DNA from: an uncultured Porphyromonas sp.
GTDB lineage: Bacteria; Bacteroidota; Bacteroidia; Bacteroidales; Porphyromonadaceae
Direction of reading: 5' to 3'
Assembly: GCA_900548415.1 (NCBI GenBank)
Contig: URKO01000111.1
Location: 1-5,211 of the forward strand
Length of the DNA: 5,211 nucleotides
The notes under the pieces are model-generated. The model saw only the letters and a program-made list of their open reading frames with translations. It had not been told where the DNA came from and made no database searches. Position numbers and translations under genes: made by a program. Within the stretch, counting starts at the first letter, position 1. Each line of letters starts with the position of its first letter. Shown here one piece after another: positions 1 through 5,211 of this stretch.

Positions 1-816
1 AACCCCGCACTCTATGGCCACGAGGTGGCGGGACGAATGTTTCTCTCCTACTTCAACTACATGCGAGGCACGCACAGTGCCAATGCGCTCTACGGACTAC
101 CTGTCGGTGAGCGGGGTGCCTGGGCGGTCGCTCTGCGCAGTACCTACTATGGTAAGATGCAGGGATATGATACGCAGGGGGTGGCGACGGCTCCTTTTCA
201 GGCGATGGAGATGTCACTCTCGGGGCTTTACAGCTACGACCTGACCGACAAGCTACGTGGTGGTTTGGCACTCAAGATGCTCTATGGGCAGATCGAGCAT
301 TACTCTGCTTTTGCCCTCATAGCCGACGCAGGGCTGAGCTACTACCGCTCCGACTGGGGCACATCGCTAGGTATGACCATCTCTAATGTGGGCGGTATGC
401 TCAAGAGCTACGGACTCTCGCGTCGTATGCCACAGTGGGACGTGCGTCTCGGCATGTCGCAGCGACTGGCGCATGCTCCGATACGCTTTCACCTCACGCT
501 ACATGGTCTGACACCTTATAATATACAGACCTGGGGAGCGGGACGGTCGACGGGTATCCGTGTAGCGAGTCACTTAGCGGGTGGCGTGGAGTTTGTCCCG
601 TCTGAGCAGTTTTGGGTCGGCATCGGGTACAACGCAAAGCAAGCGGTGGATCTCTCGGAGCGAGGAGCTAAGAGCCTGAGTGGCCTGTCGGCTGGTGTGG
701 GCTTTAACCAGAGGCACTACCGCCTAGCACTCGGCGCAACCTATTATACCCCACAGATGTTGGGGCTGATGTTTTCATTCTCCACAACCTTTGGCAATGA
801 CAAGTATGTCTACTAA
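1..816 (+). CDS. porQ: Type IX secretion system protein PorQ, 5'-truncated by the window edge
   Basis: Outer-membrane beta-barrel of the PorV/PorQ family. In Porphyromonas gingivalis PorQ anchors PorZ in the T9SS attachment complex that processes cargo and links it to anionic LPS. The frame is open from base 1 and gives 271 residues; the first residues, NPALYG, match the asparagine-proline-alanine-leucine motif seen near the N-terminus of this family. The true start and signal peptide therefore lie upstream, probably some 50-70 residues away. The GTG at 25 is an internal valine codon, not a start. The rest is alternating polar/aromatic strand segments rich in Gly, Tyr and Ser, with no cytoplasmic-type motifs, and it ends in an amphipathic strand closing on tyrosine (FGNDKYVY), typical of an outer-membrane barrel. 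Direct linkage to cmk and ispH supports PorQ over PorV or PorP. The assignment is by family resemblance plus context; a generic PorV-like barrel is the main alternative. Confidence 0.85.
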   Translation, partial: NPALYGHEVAGRMFLSYFNYMRGTHSANALYGLPVGERGAWAVALRSTYYGKMQGYDTQGVATAPFQAMEMSLSGLYSYDLTDKLRGGLALKMLYGQIEHYSAFALIADAGLSYYRSDWGTSLGMTISNVGGMLKSYGLSRRMPQWDVRLGMSQRLAHAPIRFHLTLHGLTPYNIQTWGAGRSTGIRVASHLAGGVEFVPSEQFWVGIGYNAKQAVDLSERGAKSLSGLSAGVGFNQRHYRLALGATYYTPQMLGLMFSFSTTFGNDKYVY

Positions 817-1498
817 GCAGATACAGATAGCGATCGATGGATACAGCGCCTGCGGCAAGAGTACGCTAGCGCGTGCACTCGCCAAGGACCTGAGCTACAC
901 CTACGTGGATAGCGGTGCGATGTATCGTGCCGTGGCTCTCTTTGCGATGCGCCGTGGGCTATGGGATGGTGAGCACTTTGACCTAGATAAGCTACGTCAG
1001 GAGCTGGAGGGTGTGCAGGTGACCTTTGACCCTCAGACGGGACACACGCTCCTCAACGGTGAGGATGTGGAGTCTGAGATCCGCACGCTAGAGGTGTCTC
1101 GTCCAGCCAGTGTCGTGGCGAGCTATGACTTCGTACGCACGATGCTCGTGGCTCAGCAGCAGCGTCTGGGCGAGGCGGGCGGTATCGTGATGGATGGTCG
1201 AGATATTGGGACGGTTGTCTTCCCAGAGGCTGAGTTCAAGATCTTTCTCACAGCAACGCCAGAGGTGCGTGCACAGCGTCGCTACGATGAGCTACGTGGC
1301 AAAGGCGACCAGACGACAACGATGGAGATGGTCTCTGCCGATCTAAAGGATCGCGACTACCGAGACTCACACAGAGCGATCAATCCGCTCCGCCAAGCTG
1401 AAGATGCGGTAGTCATAGATAATAGTGTACTCTCTATAGAGGAGCAGGCTGCCATGGCTCTAGCTCTAGCACGACAGAGAGAGCGCAGAAGTAGATAA
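806..1498 (+). CDS. cmk: (d)CMP kinase
   Basis: Cytidylate kinase transfers phosphate from ATP to CMP or dCMP in the cytoplasm, feeding CDP to CTP and dCTP synthesis. With the start at ATG 806 it has 230 residues, the normal size for a bacterial Cmk. Visible motifs are the P-loop GYSACGKST (residues 12-20), the CMP-binding stretch DSGAMYRAV (35-43, with S36 and R41), DGRDIGTVVFP (130-140), the LID region with RR and DELRGKG (about 155-165), and the DRDYRDS segment (182-188) followed by HRAINPL. ATG 806 places the first beta strand (IQIAIDG) right after a short leader as in relatives; ATG 797 and TTG 791 are in-frame alternatives that add three or five residues. The start lies inside the end of porQ, with an 11-base overlap, so the two are probably co-transcribed and translationally coupled. 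No Shine-Dalgarno is visible. The C-terminus is a basic tail (RQRERRSR). Confidence 0.96.
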   Translation: MSTKQIQIAIDGYSACGKSTLARALAKDLSYTYVDSGAMYRAVALFAMRRGLWDGEHFDLDKLRQELEGVQVTFDPQTGHTLLNGEDVESEIRTLEVSRPASVVASYDFVRTMLVAQQQRLGEAGGIVMDGRDIGTVVFPEAEFKIFLTATPEVRAQRRYDELRGKGDQTTTMEMVSADLKDRDYRDSHRAINPLRQAEDAVVIDNSVLSIEEQAAMALALARQRERRSR

Positions 1499-1500
1499 GG

Positions 1501-2421
1501 GTGAAGGCGAATAATCAGATAGGACGTGTCGAGATAGACCCCGAGTCGGGCTTCTGCTTTGGCGTCATCAAGGCGGTCTCTCGTGCGGAGGAGATCTTGC
1601 GCCAAGAGCGTAACGAGCCTCTCTACTGTCTAGGCGACATCGTCCACAATCGTGCTCAGGTAGATCGGCTGGAGTCTCTCGGCATGCATACGATAGATCA
1701 CGAGCAGTTTAGCCGTCTGAGCAATGCACGGGTACTATACCGAGCTCACGGTGAGCCACCCGCCTCTTACACTTACGCTGCAGAGCATGGCATAGAAGTG
1801 GTTGATGCGACTTGCCCTGTCGTGCTGAGACTACAGCAGAAGGTGAGGCAAGCGTATCTTCAGCATGCGGAGGATGATACGCAGATTGTCATCTTCGGCA
1901 AGCCTGGTCATGCAGAGGTCAATGGACTGGTCGGGCAGACAGATGGCAAGGCGATTGTGGTGCGAGAGCCTAAAGACTTAGACTTGATCGACTTCTCTCG
2001 CTCTGTCGAGCTCTTTTCGCAGACTACCATGCAGGAGGATCAGCTCGAGGAGATGCTTTCGCTCATTAAGAGCCGTCTGAGTGACTCTGCAACGCTCATT
2101 TATCACAACACCATCTGCCAGCAGGTGGCGCACCGCATTCCCAACATCAGAGCCTTTGCCGAGAGCCACGATCGCATCTTCTTTGTCTCCGATCAGAAGA
2201 GCTCCAACGGACGTGTCCTCTATCAGAACTGCCTCGAGGTCAACCCGAATACGACCTTCATCACCTATCCCTCCGAACTAACCTACGACTTAGTTCCCTC
2301 ACACGAGGAGTCTATCGGTGTGTGCGGAGCCACCAGCACCTCGCGAGAGCAACTGCAAGAGATCGCCGAGATCATCGAGCGCTGGATGAAACAAAGACAA
2401 GATGCTACTCAGTCTAACTAA
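1501..2421 (+). CDS. ispH: 4-hydroxy-3-methylbut-2-enyl diphosphate reductase
   Basis: IspH (LytB) is the cytoplasmic iron-sulfur enzyme that reduces HMBPP to IPP and DMAPP, the last step of the MEP isoprenoid pathway. The 306-residue length is standard, with no fused S1 domains. The three cluster cysteines are present: C19 (GFCFGV), C105 (DATCPVV) and C206 (NTICQQV). Substrate-pocket residues are also visible: H49 (VHN), H83 (AHG), H137 and E139 (GHAEVNG), T175/T176 (SQTT), S234-S235-N236 (SSNG) and S279 (GATS). GTG 1501 is the only credible start: an in-frame TAG lies at 1492-1494, and no other start codon falls between it and the essential C19. It begins 2 bases after cmk, so translation is probably coupled. 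One extra cysteine, C275, sits four residues before S279. Catalytic competence is inferred from the intact motif set. Confidence 0.97.
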   Translation: MKANNQIGRVEIDPESGFCFGVIKAVSRAEEILRQERNEPLYCLGDIVHNRAQVDRLESLGMHTIDHEQFSRLSNARVLYRAHGEPPASYTYAAEHGIEVVDATCPVVLRLQQKVRQAYLQHAEDDTQIVIFGKPGHAEVNGLVGQTDGKAIVVREPKDLDLIDFSRSVELFSQTTMQEDQLEEMLSLIKSRLSDSATLIYHNTICQQVAHRIPNIRAFAESHDRIFFVSDQKSSNGRVLYQNCLEVNPNTTFITYPSELTYDLVPSHEESIGVCGATSTSREQLQEIAEIIERWMKQRQDATQSN

Positions 2422-2433
2422 ACTACACTCCCT

Positions 2434-3477
2434 ATGAGACGACTGCTCCACCCCTTTAGCATACTATTGCCGGCCCTCACCTGCCTGCTCCTACTCGCAT
2501 CTTGTGGTGGTGGTCAGGTAAAGATTGAGATCGACAGCGGCAAGGCGGACAACACGGGCTACACAGCGCTCCTCTACACGCTACAGAGTGGCGGAGCGCA
2601 GATTGACACGCTCACCTTTACCAAGGTCGGGGAAGCTTTTTCCTACACCTTCGACCGGGACTCTATCTATGAGGCGTACCTCGTCGTGGGTTCCTTCGAG
2701 CAGTATTACCCGCTAGACCTGCAGAGCCAGAGCAAGGTGCGCTTTCACCTAGAGGTCGCCTCACCGCACAACTGCTACGACCAGGACGAAGCTAAGAGAA
2801 CGGGCTACAAAGCTTTCCTAAAGAAAGCGACCCCGCTCCTACGTACCTACGACAAGGCGGTCGCTGACAACGACTTCGACAACGCCAATAAAGAGGCGAA
2901 GCTGGTGATGCAGGAGTTCATCGCCTTTGCATCAAACCTCAAGGAGAAGGAGCTGAAACGCTATGCCGCGCAGATGGACTGGGCACTAGAGATCATGTCT
3001 CTCTACGAAGACGGCCTGTCGCAGTTCCGTTTAGCACTCATCGATGGCACCATAGACTCAGCACTCTTCACGCCTGAGATCTATCAGTTTGTCGTCACCC
3101 CTCCGTCCACTGCACAAAAGGGGTCCCCCACCCTACGCGCTATCAATAAGCAGGACACAATCACATGGCAAGCCTCCAGCTATCCGCAGGGGCGCATCCT
3201 CTACGGCGCAGATATCGAGTGGCGAAAGGTACGCATACCGCAAGGCTCTCAGCAGTCGATCACGTTGCTCCTGCCCCTCGGAAACGTGGACTCGCTAGCT
3301 CAGATAGCCAATCGCCTAGGCGCATACAACTATATCATTGATGCGCCCGAGCCTCTCCGTGTGCAGCTCTACAGATCTTTAGCTCCAGACAGACAGGCTG
3401 GCGTGATGCACTACCGTACCGACAGTAACCACACGCTAGTCGTGGACTCTATCTCTTATTTCCAATACAATGAGTAA
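2434..3477 (+). CDS. Predicted lipoprotein with DUF4369-like N-terminal domain
   Basis: Function not known. The 347-residue product opens with a basic n-region (MRR), a hydrophobic core and a lipobox L21-A22-S23-C24, so it should be cleaved by signal peptidase II and lipidated at C24. The residues after C24 are GGGQ, without the acidic cluster that marks surface-exported lipoproteins in Bacteroidota, so a periplasm-facing location is more likely. Residues about 29-108 form a beta-rich region resembling DUF4369 (IEID, then DTLTFTKVGEAFSYTF, then YEAYLVVG). Residues about 116-202 are charged and helical (repeated K/E/A, KEKELKRY). Residues about 245-347 are a mixed alpha/beta end. In DUF4369 proteins this last region is often a thioredoxin-like domain, but here no CxxC exists; the only mature cysteines are C24 and C114. 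It lies 12 bases after ispH and overlaps comM by 8 bases, so it is part of the operon. Lipoprotein call is firm; the DUF4369 label is by resemblance only. Confidence 0.8.
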   Translation: MRRLLHPFSILLPALTCLLLLASCGGGQVKIEIDSGKADNTGYTALLYTLQSGGAQIDTLTFTKVGEAFSYTFDRDSIYEAYLVVGSFEQYYPLDLQSQSKVRFHLEVASPHNCYDQDEAKRTGYKAFLKKATPLLRTYDKAVADNDFDNANKEAKLVMQEFIAFASNLKEKELKRYAAQMDWALEIMSLYEDGLSQFRLALIDGTIDSALFTPEIYQFVVTPPSTAQKGSPTLRAINKQDTITWQASSYPQGRILYGADIEWRKVRIPQGSQQSITLLLPLGNVDSLAQIANRLGAYNYIIDAPEPLRVQLYRSLAPDRQAGVMHYRTDSNHTLVVDSISYFQYNE

Positions 3478-5023
3478 GCTCGTCAAGACCTATTCCTCAG
3501 CCCTGGTCAGCCTCGATGCACTCCTCGTCACTGTGGAGCTCAGCGTCTCCAAGGGATTTAGCATCAGCATGGTAGGACTGCCCGATGCCGCCGTGCGGGA
3601 GTCGCTCTCGCGTGTCTACACAGCCTGCGACTCCAGTGGCGCGCACCCTAAGAGCCATAATACGGTCATCAACCTAAGCCCAGGCGATGTGCGCAAGGAG
3701 GGGACCGTCTTTGACCTCCCCATTGCCGTGGCACTCCTTGCTGCCAATGAGATCATTCCCGATGAGCCTCTGGCAGACTATGTGATGGCTGGCGAACTAT
3801 CTCTCGATGGCACCTTACAACCTGTCAAAGGAATACTCCCGATGGCCATCATGGCGCGAGAGCAGAAGTTCAAAGGAGTCATCGTGCCAAAAGAAAACGC
3901 CCGCGAAGCTGCCGTCGTCAACGACCTAGAGGTCTACGGCGTCGAGTCGCTCAGAGAGGTCATAGACTTCCTCGCAGGCAGAGCCAAACTAGAGCCGACG
4001 GTGGTCAACACCCGCGAGGAGTTTGCCCAGCAGCAGTGCGTCTCTTCGGTAGACTTCAGCGAGGTCAAGGGGCAGCCCGCCCTGGTCCGAGCTATGGAGG
4101 TCGCCGCCGCAGGTGGACACAACATTATTATGATCGGCTCGCCTGGATCGGGTAAGTCAATGGTCGCCAAGCGTCTCCCCACGATCCTCCCGCCGCTCAC
4201 CCTCCACGAAGCACTCGAAACGACCAAGATATACTCCGTAGCGGGTGCCCTCAAGGGAGATGTATCCCTGATGAAGAGCCGCCCCTTCCGTTCGCCACAC
4301 CATACCATCTCCAATGTAGCACTTGTTGGAGGCGGTACGACCCCACGTCCAGGCGAGGTGAGCTTGGCACACAACGGGGTGCTCTTCCTTGACGAGCTGG
4401 CCGAGTTCAATCGTGTAGCCCTAGAGCTGCTACGTCAGCCGCTCGAAGACCGCACCATCACCATCTCTCGTGCCAAGGCGACCTTCAGCTATCCCGCCTC
4501 CTTCATGCTGGTAGCTGCAATGAACCCTTGTCCTTGTGGATACTACAACGATCCCAACCGCGAGTGTACCTGCCCTCCTGGTGCACCCGCTAAGTATTTG
4601 CAAAAGCTCTCCGGGCCTCTCTTAGACCGCATAGACATACAGATCGAGACTCGTCCCGTAGACTTTGACTCGCTCTCCGACCGTCGCCCTTCCGAGAGCA
4701 GTGCTGCAATTCGCGAGCGGGTCATCAAGGCGAGAGAGATACAGCTCCAGCGCTTCGCTCCCTACCCAGGCATCCATTGCAATGCACAGATGACCCCACG
4801 CTTGATGAAGCAGTTCGCCTACGTCGAGGGCGACGCTATGAAGATTCTTCGCCAGGCGATGATACAGCGCGACCTCTCTGCGAGAGCGTACGACCGCATC
4901 CTCAAGGTGGCCCGCACCATTGCCGACCTCGATGGCTCTGAGCAGATCTCGCTCAAGCATATCAGCGAGGCGATCAACTACCGCAACCTCGACCGATCCT
5001 CCTGGGGCATCGTATCGGTCTAA
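3470..5023 (+). CDS. comM: YifB/ComM family Mg chelatase-like AAA+ ATPase
   Basis: Cytoplasmic AAA+ protein of the YifB/ComM family. Characterised ComM is a hexameric helicase that promotes branch migration during natural transformation; older annotations call it a magnesium chelatase subunit or competence protein. The 517 residues match the usual full length of about 500-515. Domains in order: an N-terminal Lon-protease-like (ChlI) domain, about 20-145, with VGLPDAAVRES and DVRKEGTVFDLPIA; the AAA+ core, about 190-395, with Walker A GSPGSGKS (223-230), Walker B LFLDE (305-309), sensor 1 around N352 and the arginine-finger motif LLDRID (384-389); and a C-terminal helical domain, about 410-510, with RAYDRILKVARTIADL. 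Four cysteines (C354, C356, C366, C368) form a CPC...CTC cluster after sensor 1. The start ATG lies in ATGAGTAA overlapping the lipoprotein stop, which implies translational coupling. The family assignment is certain; the transformation role here is inferred. Confidence 0.96.
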   Translation: MSKLVKTYSSALVSLDALLVTVELSVSKGFSISMVGLPDAAVRESLSRVYTACDSSGAHPKSHNTVINLSPGDVRKEGTVFDLPIAVALLAANEIIPDEPLADYVMAGELSLDGTLQPVKGILPMAIMAREQKFKGVIVPKENAREAAVVNDLEVYGVESLREVIDFLAGRAKLEPTVVNTREEFAQQQCVSSVDFSEVKGQPALVRAMEVAAAGGHNIIMIGSPGSGKSMVAKRLPTILPPLTLHEALETTKIYSVAGALKGDVSLMKSRPFRSPHHTISNVALVGGGTTPRPGEVSLAHNGVLFLDELAEFNRVALELLRQPLEDRTITISRAKATFSYPASFMLVAAMNPCPCGYYNDPNRECTCPPGAPAKYLQKLSGPLLDRIDIQIETRPVDFDSLSDRRPSESSAAIRERVIKAREIQLQRFAPYPGIHCNAQMTPRLMKQFAYVEGDAMKILRQAMIQRDLSARAYDRILKVARTIADLDGSEQISLKHISEAINYRNLDRSSWGIVSV

Positions 5024-5083
5024 CAATAAGTAATACAATAAACAGCCTTCCTCTGCCGTTAGTTCAGTAAATCAATAGACTCT

Positions 5084-5211
5084 ATGAAACTTCGCAATCT
5101 ACGCATAACCGCCCTCCTATTCCTAGCCTTGGGGTCGCTAACCTCTCACCTCACAGCACAAGAAGTGAGCCAAGACAGACGATTCAATCCTGTCCTCACC
5201 TCAGTACCCTC
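5084..5211 (+). CDS. porV: Probable type IX secretion outer-membrane protein PorV, 3'-truncated by the window edge
   Basis: Too short for the ORF table but coding by its features: ATG 5084 opens 42 complete codons running off the window end. Residues 1-25 are a signal peptide with a basic n-region (MKLRNLR), a hydrophobic core (ITALLFLALGSL) and a signal peptidase I site TA|QE after A25. The lipobox cysteine is absent, so it is not a lipoprotein. The mature start, ending FNPVLTSVP, resembles the N-terminus of PorV (LptO), where a T-x-x-VPFL motif precedes the barrel. PorV is the T9SS shuttle barrel that binds cargo C-terminal domains and holds the sortase PorU. The 60-base leader is AT-rich near the start (GTAAATCAATAGA) and lacks a Shine-Dalgarno, as expected in Bacteroidota. 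Only the extreme N-terminus is visible, so another exported barrel protein is possible. Confidence 0.6.
   Translation, partial: MKLRNLRITALLFLALGSLTSHLTAQEVSQDRRFNPVLTSVP

Noticed and set aside
25..816. GTG at 25 as the start of the first gene
   Set aside because: The frame is open back to base 1 and the upstream residues NPALYGHE fit the PorV/PorQ family, so this is an internal valine and the gene is truncated by the window edge.
251..1300. Recurring GCTACGTGG/GCTACGTCAG strings
   Set aside because: They fall in different genes and encode leucine-arginine pairs with favoured codons; there is no regular spacing or extended identity.
1744..1756. Perfect inverted repeat GCTCAC-G-GTGAGC
   Set aside because: It encodes the conserved AHGEP motif of IspH; 6-base arms with a 1-base loop and no T-run is chance within coding sequence.
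2422..2433. Possible promoter or ribosome binding site before the lipoprotein gene
   Set aside because: The 12-base gap has no Shine-Dalgarno and is too short for a promoter on its own; operon read-through is simpler.
3934..4410. 158-residue open frame on the minus strand opposite comM
   Set aside because: It lies wholly inside the conserved AAA+ coding region, its protein has low-complexity Ser/Thr/Arg composition, and no motif is recognisable. It is a shadow of the real gene.
4622..5038. 138-residue open frame on the minus strand over the 3' end of comM
   Set aside because: It is antisense to the conserved C-terminal domain of comM, with no recognisable domain and no supporting context.

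Overview
The window comes from a Bacteroidota chromosome, most likely a Porphyromonas or close relative with fairly high GC (a little over half G+C in the stretch I counted). The basis is a type IX secretion (T9SS) PorQ barrel directly upstream of cmk and ispH, a DUF4369-like lipoprotein, a YifB/ComM AAA+ protein, and the start of what looks like PorV. None of the starts has a Shine-Dalgarno sequence, as is usual in this phylum. The genus is an inference from gene content and protein style, not from any search.

Layout, all on the + strand: (1) 1-816, porQ without its N-terminus; (2) 806-1498, cmk, overlapping porQ by 11 bases; (3) 1501-2421, ispH, starting at GTG 2 bases after cmk; (4) 2434-3477, a 347-residue lipoprotein 12 bases after ispH; (5) 3470-5023, comM/yifB, overlapping the lipoprotein gene by 8 bases (ATGAGTAA); (6) 5084-5211, the first 42 codons of a signal-peptide protein resembling PorV, after a 60-base gap. 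Coding density is very high. No RNA gene, insertion sequence, CRISPR array or clear hairpin terminator was seen.

Functionally this is mostly a housekeeping operon. Cmk makes CDP/dCDP for nucleic acids, lipids and the CTP-using steps of metabolism. IspH completes the MEP isoprenoid pathway. ComM acts in recombination of incoming DNA. PorQ and the probable PorV are the two outer-membrane barrels that hold PorZ and PorU in the T9SS attachment complex, so their presence at the two ends of one locus is the most notable contextual point. The DUF4369-like lipoprotein is the least understood gene. I do not see evidence of a wholly new system; the findings are second-look items on otherwise recognisable genes.
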